Origin: Nesterenkonia sphaerica
GTDB lineage: Bacteria > Actinomycetota > Actinomycetes > Actinomycetales > Micrococcaceae
Assembly (NCBI RefSeq): GCF_005771565.1
Contig: NZ_VAWA01000011.1
Coordinates: forward strand, 1-64,000
Reading direction: 5' to 3'
Length of the DNA: 64,000 nt
Shown here: piece by piece, positions 1 to 8,179 of the stretch
Numbering within the stretch: the first letter of the stretch is position 1
Layout of the letters: each line of letters begins with the position of its first letter
Notes under the pieces: model-generated
Told to the model about the DNA's origin: nothing
Databases searched by the model: none
Seen by the model: only the letters and a program-made list of their open reading frames with translations
Made by a program: the position numbers and the translations under genes

Positions 1-276
1 GACCCGGTACACAAACTAATTGACACCCCCATCGCCGGGGATCCGGGATCAGGAGTAGTGGGCATCAACGGTGCTGCGGCTCACCTGGTACACCCCGGTG
101 ACTTGGTCATCATTCTCTCCTATGTGCAGCTCGCAACTGCGGAAGCAAGAGTCCACCAACCACAGGTGGTCCATGTTGATGCCGGTAACCGGGTGATCCA
201 GTTAGGGCAGGACGCTGCTCAACCCGCACCGGGAGCCGTCGACCAATTTGATCCGCGTCAAGCCACTCGCGTTTGA
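1..276 (+). CDS. panD: Aspartate 1-decarboxylase PanD, C-terminal part (5' end outside window)
   Basis: PanD is a pyruvoyl enzyme that makes beta-alanine from aspartate for pantothenate and CoA synthesis. The frame is open from base 1, so the 5' end, including the self-cleavage Gly-Ser site, lies before the window. The 91 visible residues carry the conserved [18 protein letters not shown] block (residues 21-38 of the fragment). This is followed by the SYVQ...EAR...[14 protein letters not shown] strand pattern typical of actinobacterial PanD C-termini. The stop is at 274-276. The first 14 visible residues are less typical of the family. An overlapping minus-strand ORF at 110-313 is a shadow. 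The identification rests on recognising the block by eye. Confidence 0.85.
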   Translation, partial: DPVHKLIDTPIAGDPGSGVVGINGAAAHLVHPGDLVIILSYVQLATAEARVHQPQVVHVDAGNRVIQLGQDAAQPAPGAVDQFDPRQATRV

Positions 277-338
277 GTGCACTGTGAACCTGCACGAGTG
301 GGCTGGGGGCCAAGCTCTGCTGCCTCTGACGGGAAAGT

Positions 339-371
339 ATCAGGGCAATATCAGGGCCTGATCAGGGGGCA
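339..371. repeat. Three ATCAGGG direct repeats with an 11-bp period
   Basis: ATCAGGG occurs at 339-345, 350-356 and 361-367, so the copies are exactly one helical turn apart. They lie 81-109 bp upstream of the YtxH-like gene start at 448. In-phase direct repeats like these are typical binding sites for response regulators of the OmpR/PhoB type. No regulator can be named from the sequence. The rest of the 277-447 intergenic region shows nothing else clear. Confidence 0.4.
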
Positions 372-447
372 ATCCCCGTGACAGGGGGCCTGCGACCCCG
401 CTAGATTGGGGAGATCCGGAATGATATTCACGAGACAGGAGCACATC

Positions 448-819
448 ATGGGACTGCTTTCACTGGGCGCCGGAGTAGCCATCGGCTACCTGATCGGGAC
501 ACAGACCGGTCGAAACAAGGTCGACGAGGGGATCGAGCAGGCCAAGAAATCCGCTCAGGAGACCCTGGGCCGTGAGGAGGTCCAGGACTTCGTCTCGATG
601 GCCTCTGACACGGCGACCAGGGTGACGCACGAGATCGCGGAGAATGCCAAGAGGGCTGCAAAATCTGCCTCCGAAGCTCTCCGGAAAGCCGCCGACAAAG
701 CAGACGAAGCCCAAGCGATGATGGCTGACGTGGTAGACGAGGCGGAAGAGACGGTGGAGTCCAAGGCTGAAGAAGTCACCGGCCAAGGTTCGAAGTCTTC
801 GGGGTCAAACAACACATAA
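448..819 (+). CDS. YtxH-like small protein
   Basis: This 123-residue protein begins with a short glycine-rich hydrophobic segment (residues 3-21, LLSLGAGVAIGYLIGTQTG). A long charged, alanine-rich amphipathic region follows, predicted helical or coiled-coil, and the tail is Ser/Gly/Asn-rich. That architecture matches the YtxH/gas-vesicle-like family of membrane-anchored stress proteins, whose molecular role is not settled. I chose the ATG at 448 because ACAGGAG lies just upstream; an in-frame start at 406 has no ribosome binding site and would bury the hydrophobic segment. It is a single gene, preceded by the 11-bp-period repeats. Confidence 0.75.
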   Translation: MGLLSLGAGVAIGYLIGTQTGRNKVDEGIEQAKKSAQETLGREEVQDFVSMASDTATRVTHEIAENAKRAAKSASEALRKAADKADEAQAMMADVVDEAEETVESKAEEVTGQGSKSSGSNNT

Positions 820-855
820 ACAGCCCGCGGCCCGCGGAGTCCGTTGACGTGGGGG

Positions 856-1971
856 CTACGGGGAATGGGACCCGATGTATCTTCCGCTGCTGTCGTAGTC
901 CTCAGCGAAAATTTTCGGAGGCCGGTCCCCGGGGCCCAGCTCTACAGGGCCTGAGCAGCCCCAGTGGCTGGGTTCTCGGCATGCGCCTGAGACATGCCGA
1001 TGGCTCAGGCGCCAAATATCAGCCTCACCGGGTGTGGCCGGAATTTCGACTGAGCCGCTAATCGGGGTCCAGGCCTCGCCGGGCAACCGATATTCCCCGA
1101 TGAATGTCGTAGTGACGTTGACAGGAAAGACGCCAGTCTCTTGGTAAATGTGGGAGGTGGCAGTTTCCACTTCCCACGAGGAAGCATCGGCCCCCCGCGC
1201 CCGCACGGGAGCGGAGGGGCCTCCGGGATCAGATGATGTTCGACTGGTCCCATCGCCGTAGTCGAATTGATACTCCACCGGTACTGCGCGGATTTCGACG
1301 TTGATTCCCAAGAGCGATTCACTGAACGTTTGGGTCTCGACCTCGGCAAACACGTTGGTGTGCTGATTGATGTAGCCAAAGCCCAGCAGCTCTTCGTCAA
1401 AGGCCACTGCGCCACCTTCAATCGGCAGGTTGGCGAACGCGCGCTGCACCTCTCCAGGTATTTGCGAGAGCACCAGTTCCCAATCCGGCTCGCTCTCCTC
1501 CGACAAGTCTTCAGGCACGGCTTCTGTCGACGGGGGAGGCACGTCTTCTGCGCACCTTGGGGCATCCAATGACCCGGGTTGCCGCACCAGGATACATTCG
1601 GCGCCTGTAACGGGATTGGTTAGAGCAGCAGCAAAGTCCAGACAGCTTGAATCAGGCTCGCCATTCGAATCCATACAGTAGAAGGAGCTGGGACTGGGAG
1701 AATCATTTCCGGCGCGAGAGCTCGGATGCGGGTCTGGCCGCACGTGATTGACCTCCCTCTCACTCACTGGAGGTACAGTTTCCGGCACTTGCCTTCGCTC
1801 CTCGTCCTGAACTGGAGGCCTATGAGATTCGAGTTCTAGCGTGATTGCACGCTCACCGAAACCTGCATTGAACAAGCTCGGAGGCTGCTCTCCGGATGGG
1901 TCGTCTTGCTGGCTCAGGACAGCCCCCACCAATAAAGAAGCAACGGATATTGTCTTCGTATTCGCTTTCAT
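856..1971 (-). CDS. Secreted PKD-domain protein
   Basis: This protein has 371 residues. Residues 8-20 form a short hydrophobic stretch that may be a signal peptide, but there is no lipobox. Residues about 225-295 look like a PKD domain: FDYGDGT at 236-242, an insertion, then a HIYQETGVFPVNVTT strand ending. PKD domains are extracellular Ig-like folds. Residues 99-140 contain four cysteines (positions 99, 110, 126, 140) that could form disulfides. The ATG overlaps the stop of the DUF6318 lipoprotein gene as ATGA, so the two are translationally coupled. Function is unknown; a cell-surface role together with the lipoprotein is inferred from the coupling. Confidence 0.65.
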   Translation of the reverse strand: MKANTKTISVASLLVGAVLSQQDDPSGEQPPSLFNAGFGERAITLELESHRPPVQDEERRQVPETVPPVSEREVNHVRPDPHPSSRAGNDSPSPSSFYCMDSNGEPDSSCLDFAAALTNPVTGAECILVRQPGSLDAPRCAEDVPPPSTEAVPEDLSEESEPDWELVLSQIPGEVQRAFANLPIEGGAVAFDEELLGFGYINQHTNVFAEVETQTFSESLLGINVEIRAVPVEYQFDYGDGTSRTSSDPGGPSAPVRARGADASSWEVETATSHIYQETGVFPVNVTTTFIGEYRLPGEAWTPISGSVEIPATPGEADIWRLSHRHVSGACREPSHWGCSGPVELGPGDRPPKIFAEDYDSSGRYIGSHSP

Positions 1972-2690
1972 TGAGCGAGCCCCCGCGCATCGGACTGGCT
2001 GGTCTCATGGCTCCACAATGAACCTACATGAGATACCTTCCAGCCATCGTCGATTAAATTAGCATTAAAAATGTATGTATTATTCTCAACATTTTTCATT
2101 TTCCCATATGATTTACCTTGCCAATGTGCATCGAACTCAGATTCCTCCAAAATAAACATTCCGGTGGCATTACCTGGCGTCTCGACACGGACATAAACGC
2201 TTGTTACTGCATCCCCGTCGCCTGTGTACCAGCCATTATTCGCAAATACTTCTTGGACTAACTCGCCCTCTAGGCGACACATTTCACAGTCTTCGTGGGA
2301 GACGTCCTCCAGGGGCTGGGTGTCGCCAGTTATTCGCGCGTAGTGGCGAGCGTCAAACCAGTACTGCAGGAGCGCTTCGGCGCCTTCCTCAGTCGGCTCG
2401 TAGATTTCTTCGGGCGGCTCGGGGGCGGGCCAATTCTGGGCTGGGCCCTCTGACGATGCCGGGATCGGCTCAGGCTCTTCAGATTCCTCGGGCTCGTCGT
2501 GGACCTGCTCCTCTTCCGCATCCCCCTCCGAGGACTCGAGGCCGGCGTCGTCCGAGCTGTCGTCGGCTGACTCCTCAGCCGTCGGCCCCATCTCCTCAGC
2601 CTCGGCTCGGTCCGTCCCCTCGGCACAAGCCGTGCTTACTGCCATAAGCGCTGCAGCCGCAGCTGTCCCCAGAACCTTGAAATGTGTCAT
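1968..2690 (-). CDS. DUF6318 family lipoprotein
   Basis: This protein has 240 residues. A signal peptide ends in a lipobox with the lipidated cysteine at residue 22 (VSTAC). An extremely acidic low-complexity linker follows (about residues 25-80, rich in Glu, Asp and Ser). The globular part starts near NWPAPEPPEEI and has the features of DUF6318: a YWFDARHYA stretch, a CEMC pair, and a C-terminal DDGWKVSHV strand. DUF6318 proteins are actinobacterial lipoproteins of unknown function. The gene leads a two-gene unit with the PKD protein. The 171 bp upstream (2691-2861) should hold its promoter, but I could not pick one out. Confidence 0.75.
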   Translation of the reverse strand: MTHFKVLGTAAAAALMAVSTACAEGTDRAEAEEMGPTAEESADDSSDDAGLESSEGDAEEEQVHDEPEESEEPEPIPASSEGPAQNWPAPEPPEEIYEPTEEGAEALLQYWFDARHYARITGDTQPLEDVSHEDCEMCRLEGELVQEVFANNGWYTGDGDAVTSVYVRVETPGNATGMFILEESEFDAHWQGKSYGKMKNVENNTYIFNANLIDDGWKVSHVGSLWSHETSQSDARGLAQ

Positions 2691-2861
2691 TTTCGGTCAC
2701 CCGTTCGCGCCCATTGCGGCACGGCGGAGTCCCTCCAGCAGCACCGCGAATACTCTCACGTGCTCAGCCCTGATCCAGAAGCAAGAACTGTGGCACATAG
2801 CCTAACCAGTCCCATCTGCTGGCACCAGACCCCGATCGCGATCTGTGGAAAACCCTTGGCG

Positions 2862-4019
2862 CTACCGCGAGGCCCGTTCCAGAATCTCGTCCATCACGGC
2901 GTCATTGACCTTCCGGGGCTCCCCATAGCTGGGATAGTGGAACTGCATAATGTTGGCGTAAGGATTCACCTCCAGCACCACCGCGCCTTCAGCAGTGCCC
3001 AGATCCGGGACCAGCAGATCCACAGCCGCGGCACCAAGTCCAGGGATGGCCCATAGTCCGTCAACCGCCAGCTCCTTGAGTTCCGGACTGAGCAACTCCA
3101 GGACATCTACCGCGACGCCGCCTCCCCTGCCGGTGTCAGCTATCTGGGTCAGATACCGCAGAGTTCCCTTCGGCAGCACCGTGTCACGGCGAAGCCCCAC
3201 TCCCGCCAAGAACGCGTCGGTGACCTCCGGCTGGCGGCTCCGCAGATACTCATTGGACCGCCGCCGTGCAATCTCCGCATCAGCCAGTGCACCCACCGTG
3301 GAATCACCGTCACCGATGACGTAAAGCGGCAAGCGCGCCACCGCACCCACTACGCGGCCGCCAACCACGTAACACCGAACGTCCAGACCCGGTGCGTACT
3401 CCTCAATCACTATCAAGTACCGCGACTCCGAAGTCACTGACCGGGCGGCCATGGCTGCCTGCCACGCGGCCCGCAGCTCCGACTCTTTGGTGACGTTAAT
3501 ACTGATACCCCGCGCCGCCCGGCCCGCTGAAGGTTTCACTGCCACGCGCTTGCCCAGAGCTTTCATGTACTTCACTGCCCGGGCGAAATCAGTGGGGTTG
3601 ATCGCCTTGCCCTTCGGCGTGGGGACTTCAGCCGAGGCCAGGTAGCGCTTGGTCATGGCCTTGGAACGTGACACCCGCCTTGCCTGGTGGCTCACCAACG
3701 AAGTGATAACCCCATCCATCCCTCCCACCAACACCCCGGAGAGGAAGAAGAGCTGATTCGACTCGGAAATCTTCTTGATGGTCATCCGCTTGCGGCGGGC
3801 GGCACGCTGGAGCAACTCATCATGGGCCAGGGTCGAATTCCATCGCCGCAGCTGCGCGTAGTGCGGCTCCACGTGTTCAGCGATGAACGCAGTGGTGGCC
3901 GAGGGATCCTCCCCCAGCCTGACCGTGGGCCGTCCCGCCTGTGCCACTGCCGGCGGCGGCGGAGGGCTCTGCCCTGGCCGAGGCCCCCGTCCGGGCGCGG
4001 GAAAGTACGTCTCTGGCAT
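2862..4019 (-). CDS. ATP-grasp protein resembling the cyanophycin-synthetase ATP-grasp domain
   Basis: This protein has 385 residues from the ATG at 4019; an extension to 4139 would run into the upstream gene. A proline-rich N-terminus (about 1-35) precedes a helical region and an ATP-grasp fold. Visible motifs are a Lys in VAVKPSAGRAARG (K162), EEYAPGLDVR (206-215), a GDGDSTVGAL loop (about 236-245), and a C-terminal LEVNPYAN giving E350 and N352 for metal binding. This pattern is closest to the ligase domain of cyanophycin synthetase and related amino-acid ligases. No Mur-like second domain is present. The substrate is unknown. It lies 16 bp downstream of a degenerate paralog and is probably co-transcribed with it. 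Confidence 0.7.
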   Translation of the reverse strand: MPETYFPAPGRGPRPGQSPPPPPAVAQAGRPTVRLGEDPSATTAFIAEHVEPHYAQLRRWNSTLAHDELLQRAARRKRMTIKKISESNQLFFLSGVLVGGMDGVITSLVSHQARRVSRSKAMTKRYLASAEVPTPKGKAINPTDFARAVKYMKALGKRVAVKPSAGRAARGISINVTKESELRAAWQAAMAARSVTSESRYLIVIEEYAPGLDVRCYVVGGRVVGAVARLPLYVIGDGDSTVGALADAEIARRRSNEYLRSRQPEVTDAFLAGVGLRRDTVLPKGTLRYLTQIADTGRGGGVAVDVLELLSPELKELAVDGLWAIPGLGAAAVDLLVPDLGTAEGAVVLEVNPYANIMQFHYPSYGEPRKVNDAVMDEILERASR

Positions 4020-4035
4020 GGGACTTACCCTAGCG

Positions 4036-4758
4036 TCACAGTGCAGCCGTAAAAAGAATATGTTCTGCCAGGGCCTCTGCCACCGGCTGGCCCGGGCCCA
4101 AGTCCGGGTAGTGATGTGGAACCGTACTGGCCATCTCATCGATGCCGATCACGACGCCGCCCTCAGCAGTCTCCAGGGAGCTCACCTGAAGGTTCACCGC
4201 ACCAGCCAGCAGCCCAGGAACACTGCACATCCCATCGACCGCAAGCTGCCCAATACCCTCCTCCACCCGGTCGGTGACATCTATGGTCAGGATCTTCCCC
4301 GTGTGGTCGGGGTCCGGTACCGCGCCAATAACACTGACCGCTTCCTTCCCCACACAGTAGGCCTGCAGAACCACCGGGTGATCCTCCTCATTCGGAGAGC
4401 CCTCCAGCTCGAGGGGGAGCATAGGCTGGAACTGCTCAGAGGCGTCGTCGAGCTCAATGGCGTGTGGCACCTCCATCAGGTCCAAGTGAGCCCGTAGCTG
4501 CTCAGGATCCCGCAGCAGGCGCCGCGAGTGCGCACTGACCAAAGTGGTGACCCGGTTGGCGAAGCCCCCGATCACATGGCCGCGGAACTCAAAGACCCAC
4601 CTGCCTTCGGTGATGCGCTTGGCCGTGACGTACCGCTGAGCCAGTGCCGCAGCCAGCAGCTGGGAGTCGCTCAGCAGCGGGTCGGGACGCGCAGCATTGA
4701 CCTGGTCCTGCTGGGCGCGCAACGGCGGGAGGAGACTGAGCAGCGGGTGCATAGCCAC
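4036..4758 (-). CDS. Degenerate ATP-grasp paralog (probable pseudoenzyme)
   Basis: This protein has 240 residues from a GTG at 4758; an ATG two codons later is also possible. Two blocks match the neighbouring ATP-grasp protein: FEFRGHVIGGFANRVTTLVS (56-75) against FFLSGVLVGGMDGVITSLVS, and QLAVDGMCSVPGLLAGAVNL (171-190) against ELAVDGLWAIPGLGAAAVDL. The lysine-bearing ATP-binding segment between them is missing. The metal-binding E-x-N of the partner is replaced by G205 and D207 (VVIGIDEMAS). A regulatory or heterodimer-subunit role is inferred. The gene starts 70 bp after the stop of the upstream flavin monooxygenase on the same strand, so it could be the tail of that operon. Confidence 0.6.
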   Translation of the reverse strand: MAMHPLLSLLPPLRAQQDQVNAARPDPLLSDSQLLAAALAQRYVTAKRITEGRWVFEFRGHVIGGFANRVTTLVSAHSRRLLRDPEQLRAHLDLMEVPHAIELDDASEQFQPMLPLELEGSPNEEDHPVVLQAYCVGKEAVSVIGAVPDPDHTGKILTIDVTDRVEEGIGQLAVDGMCSVPGLLAGAVNLQVSSLETAEGGVVIGIDEMASTVPHHYPDLGPGQPVAEALAEHILFTAAL

Positions 4759-4828
4759 TCAAGAATAGCTTCCGCAGGGCCACTGCGCCCGTGACACGGC
4801 GGCGGTGCCCAGCACCGGCAGCTGTTGC

Positions 4829-6232
4829 CTAACGGGAACGACGCAGTTGGAACTGTGCTCCGTGGTGGCTCTCCGGCAGGTGGTCCCCGGCACCGAACAG
4901 CTTGTTCCGGAGCGTTCCGGGTGTGTACTCGGTCTTGTAGCGGCCCAGTTTCTGCAGTTCGGGCACCACGTACTTCACAATGTCTTCGAAGGTCCCCGGG
5001 GTGATGTGGTACGCGAGGTTGAACCCGTCAATGTCGGTCTCCTCCTGCCACTCAATCAGCTGCTGGGCCGCGGAGGGCCCGTCGCCGATGATGACCGGTC
5101 CGAAGCCCCCGACGCCGACCCACTCCGCCAGCTGCCGGACCGTCCAGACCTCGTCCTCACGGCCGGAGGCCTTCTGGAATGTTTCCACAGTGGACTGAAT
5201 CGCATTGGACTCCACCTCACCGATGGGCTGGTCGAGGTCGAACTGGGAGAGGTCAATGCCCATCCACCCGGACATCAGCACCAGACCACCTTCGGCGTCG
5301 ACGTAGCGGGTGAGGTCATCGTACTTGGCCTGTGCGGCGTCGTTGTCCGGGCCGGTGACGATTGTCTGCATCGCGAAGATGCGCACATCGTACGGGTCAC
5401 GTCCAGCATCAGCCACTGATTGCCGGATCCGCTGCACCGAGGCCTTGGCCAGCTCCTTGGTGGGTGGGTTGATGAACACCGCTTCGGCATGCTTGCCCGC
5501 GAACGCCCGCCCTCTGGTGGAGGCGCCCGCCTGGTAGACCACCGGCATACGCTGCGGTGAAGGTTCGACGACACCGATGCCAGGAGTCTTGAAATACTCA
5601 CCCTGGTGCTCAATCCGGTGAACTTTGGCGGGGTCGGTGAAGATTCCGGACTGCTTGTCCGCCAGGACCGCGTCGTCCTCCCAGGAGCCTTCCAACAGTT
5701 TGTAGACCACGTCCATGTACTCATCGGCGTGGTCGTAGCGCTGATCGTGCTCCATCTGGTCCTCCTGCCCCATGTTCTGGGCAGCGGAGGGCAGGTAGCC
5801 GGTGACCACGTTCCAGCCGACTCGACCTCCGGTCAGATGGTCCAGGGTGCCCAGCCGCCGGGAGAACGGGTAGGGGTGCTCATAGGCGGTACCTGCGGTG
5901 ATGCCGAATCCGAGGTTGTCGGTCACCGCGGCCATTGCTGAGATCAGCAGGAACGGGTCCTGCAGCGGGATCTGTGCCCCGGAGCGCAGCGCGGCCTCGG
6001 GGTTGGCCCCAAAGACGTCGTAGGGGCCGAGCACATCGGCGATGAAGAGTCCATCGAAGAGGCCCTCTTCCAATGTTCTGGCGATGTGGGTCCAGTAGCC
6101 GATGGTGTTGTAGTCGCGCGCCCGGTCCTCTGGGTGGCGCCACAGGCCCGGCGACTGATGCACCACGCAGTTCATGTCAAAGGCGTTGAAGAGGATCTCG
6201 CGGTGACCGGCAGTGGTGGTCGGGTAGCTCAT
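4829..6232 (-). CDS. LLM-class flavin-dependent monooxygenase, NtaA/SnaA/DszA family
   Basis: This protein has 467 residues, typical for the family. These enzymes use reduced FMN from a separate reductase to oxygenate sulfones, sulfonates, nitrilotriacetate and similar compounds. Family motifs are clear: IARTLEEGLFDGLFIADVLG, an AMAAVTDNLGFGITAGTAYEHPY block, LDHLTGGRVGWNVVTGYL, a DQRYDHADEYMDVVYKLLEGSW segment, and GRAFAGKHAEAVF. By eye it is close to DszA. It is the fourth gene of the unit ssuB, substrate-binding protein, permease, monooxygenase, with an AAGGAGA ribosome binding site 12 bp after the permease stop. Transport genes, S-box control and DszC-like neighbours indicate oxidative release of sulfur from an organosulfur compound. 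The exact substrate is unknown. Confidence 0.85.
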   Translation of the reverse strand: MSYPTTTAGHREILFNAFDMNCVVHQSPGLWRHPEDRARDYNTIGYWTHIARTLEEGLFDGLFIADVLGPYDVFGANPEAALRSGAQIPLQDPFLLISAMAAVTDNLGFGITAGTAYEHPYPFSRRLGTLDHLTGGRVGWNVVTGYLPSAAQNMGQEDQMEHDQRYDHADEYMDVVYKLLEGSWEDDAVLADKQSGIFTDPAKVHRIEHQGEYFKTPGIGVVEPSPQRMPVVYQAGASTRGRAFAGKHAEAVFINPPTKELAKASVQRIRQSVADAGRDPYDVRIFAMQTIVTGPDNDAAQAKYDDLTRYVDAEGGLVLMSGWMGIDLSQFDLDQPIGEVESNAIQSTVETFQKASGREDEVWTVRQLAEWVGVGGFGPVIIGDGPSAAQQLIEWQEETDIDGFNLAYHITPGTFEDIVKYVVPELQKLGRYKTEYTPGTLRNKLFGAGDHLPESHHGAQFQLRRSR

Positions 6233-6243
6233 GTGGTTCTCCT

Positions 6244-7047
6244 TTATGCCCAGGTCTTCAGCGCTTTGCGCTCAATGACGCCAAGCAGCGCGTCGGTGAT
6301 TTTGCCCAAGATTGCAAGTAGCACGATGGCGAGCAGCAGCCGGTCCACGCGCCCGTTGTTCTGTGATTCGATCAGTAGGAACCCAAGACCTTCGGACGAG
6401 GCCAAGAGTTCGGCGGCGACCAAGAACAGCCAGGACTGCGCCAGTGCCAGACGAAGTCCGGAAAAAACCGGTGGGACCACAGCCGGTAATTGGACTGCGG
6501 TCAGCAGCCGGGTGCCGTGGTAGCCGAAGGCTCGGCCTGCTTCCACCAAGTGGGGGTCCACGTGGCGCAGCGCTGAGTGCACTGAGGTGAAGACGGGGAA
6601 GAACGCGCCGATGGCGATCAGCAGCACCTTGCCGTCTTCGCCGATGCCGACCCAGAGCAGGATCAGCGGCACCCAGGCCAGGGAGGGCACGGCACGGAAC
6701 GCTCCGACAGTCGGGTGCAGCAGCCCGTCGGCGATGCGCGACAGTCCCAGCAGTGAGCCCAGGAGCAGTCCGGCAGCTGCGCCGAAGAGGAAGCCCAGCA
6801 GCACCCGCTGGACCGAGACCCCCACATGGGCAAACAGCGCTCCCCCGTCAAGGAGGCCCACCCCTGCCTCAATTACGCTCTGGGGTGCCGGCAGCTGGGT
6901 CGCGGTGAAGAGGTTAAGCGGACCGGTGACCAACCACCACACCCCGACGATCAGCAGGGGAACGGCTGCGCCGATGAGGATCCGCCCGCCGGGCAGGGAC
7001 TTAGCCCGGCGCGGCGGTGCCGACTGTGTGGCGAGAGTGGTCGTCAT
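6244..7047 (-). CDS. ssuC: ABC transporter permease, SsuC/TauC type
   Basis: This 267-residue inner-membrane protein has about six hydrophobic segments and a BPD_transp_1 domain. The cytoplasmic EAA loop that docks the ATPase is visible as EAGRAFGYHGTRLLTAVQLP. Family members import aliphatic sulfonates, taurine or nitrate-type compounds. The ATG overlaps the stop of the substrate-binding protein gene as ATGA. The sulfonate assignment comes from the neighbouring monooxygenase and the S-box upstream. Thiamine-precursor permeases share this fold, and the sequence alone does not exclude them. Confidence 0.85.
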   Translation of the reverse strand: MTTTLATQSAPPRRAKSLPGGRILIGAAVPLLIVGVWWLVTGPLNLFTATQLPAPQSVIEAGVGLLDGGALFAHVGVSVQRVLLGFLFGAAAGLLLGSLLGLSRIADGLLHPTVGAFRAVPSLAWVPLILLWVGIGEDGKVLLIAIGAFFPVFTSVHSALRHVDPHLVEAGRAFGYHGTRLLTAVQLPAVVPPVFSGLRLALAQSWLFLVAAELLASSEGLGFLLIESQNNGRVDRLLLAIVLLAILGKITDALLGVIERKALKTWA

Positions 7048-8096
7048 TGTTCCTCGTCCTCGGTGATGGTGGCCTCATCGGCGGCATCTTCGGTGCCTTC
7101 GGCGTCAGTGGCCTCGCGCGCTTCGGCAAAGTCCGGCCAGAAGAGGTCTTCGAGTGCCTCGTCCACGGCCTCCTGGCTGTCGACGTCGCCGTTCTCCACG
7201 AAGAACGGCCCCACCGGTTCCAGGGCGGCGTGGAGGTGCTCGCCCGGCACTGGGTCGATGTCGAAGCTGACGCGTTCACTGAGCACGCGCTGGGCCACCT
7301 CGCCGTCGATACCGGCGTATTCAGCGAGGATCTCGGCAGTCTCATCCGGATTCTCCTGCGCCCACTGCCGCGCCTGCTCGTAAACATTGACTACGATCTG
7401 CGCAATTTCGCCGTGGTTCTCCAGAAAATCGCTGGGGGCGCTGATGACGCTGAAGGTGTTGAAGTCGACGTTGCGGTAGACCAGTTCCGCGCCGTCGACC
7501 TCCGCACTGGCCATGATCGGGTCGAGTCCGGCCCAAGCGTCGACATCGCCGTTGTCCAGGGCCTGACGTCCATCTGCGTGCTGCAGAGACTGGACCTCCA
7601 CATCGTCAAGGGAGAGCCCGTGCTCAGCCAGGGTGCGGGCCAGGAAGAAGAACGGGTCTGTCGCCAGGGTCGCGGCCACGGTCGCCCCCTCCAGGTCCTC
7701 CGCGCTTTCAATGCCTGTGCCGTCCCGGGTGACCAGGGCAGACCATTCAGGCTGCGATTCGATGAGGAGGGTGTGGGTGTCGGCGCCGACGGCTCGGTTC
7801 AGCAGCGCCGCGGAGCCGGCAGTGGAGCCGATGTGGATGTTGCCTGCCCGCAAGTTTTCGTTTGCCCGGTTGGAACCGTGGGACTGTGTCCACTCGACGT
7901 CGACCCCGTGCTCGTCCAGCTCTTCTTCCAACCAGCCGTGCTCGAGGATCACCAGCGAGAGCGGGTTGTAGGTGGCGAAATCGATGTTCAAGGTCCCCAG
8001 CTCGTCCTCTCCGCCGCAGGCAGTCGCAGCGAGCAGCGCTGCGGCTGCTGAAGCAGCGATGACGGGTTTGAGTCTGGTACGGAAAAGAGCGGGCAC
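7044..8096 (-). CDS. ssuA: Substrate-binding lipoprotein, SsuA/TauA/NMT1-like
   Basis: This protein has 350 residues from a GTG at 8096, with GAAAGG upstream. The signal peptide has a lipobox ending at Cys27 (LAATAC). It is a periplasmic-binding-protein type II fold of the NMT1/SsuA group, with LNIDFATYNPLSLVILEHGW at the N-terminus and an SNRANENLRAGNIHIGSTAG ligand-site region. The C-terminal 25 residues are acidic. It probably captures an organosulfur compound for the SsuC/SsuB transporter. It sits 83 bp after ssuB and is coupled to the permease. The ligand cannot be read from the sequence. Confidence 0.8.
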   Translation of the reverse strand: MPALFRTRLKPVIAASAAAALLAATACGGEDELGTLNIDFATYNPLSLVILEHGWLEEELDEHGVDVEWTQSHGSNRANENLRAGNIHIGSTAGSAALLNRAVGADTHTLLIESQPEWSALVTRDGTGIESAEDLEGATVAATLATDPFFFLARTLAEHGLSLDDVEVQSLQHADGRQALDNGDVDAWAGLDPIMASAEVDGAELVYRNVDFNTFSVISAPSDFLENHGEIAQIVVNVYEQARQWAQENPDETAEILAEYAGIDGEVAQRVLSERVSFDIDPVPGEHLHAALEPVGPFFVENGDVDSQEAVDEALEDLFWPDFAEAREATDAEGTEDAADEATITEDEEQ

Positions 8097-8179
8097 GGAA
8101 GCGGGCCTTTCATGGTGATGGAGCGAATTAACGGATTACGGTGAGCTGAGGCGCGCAGCGGCGCGTCAGCTGTTGAGGT

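Noticed and set aside
110-313. Minus-strand ORF at the left edge, considered as a transposase remnant
   Set aside because: The plus strand reads as the conserved C-terminus of PanD, which explains the open frame.
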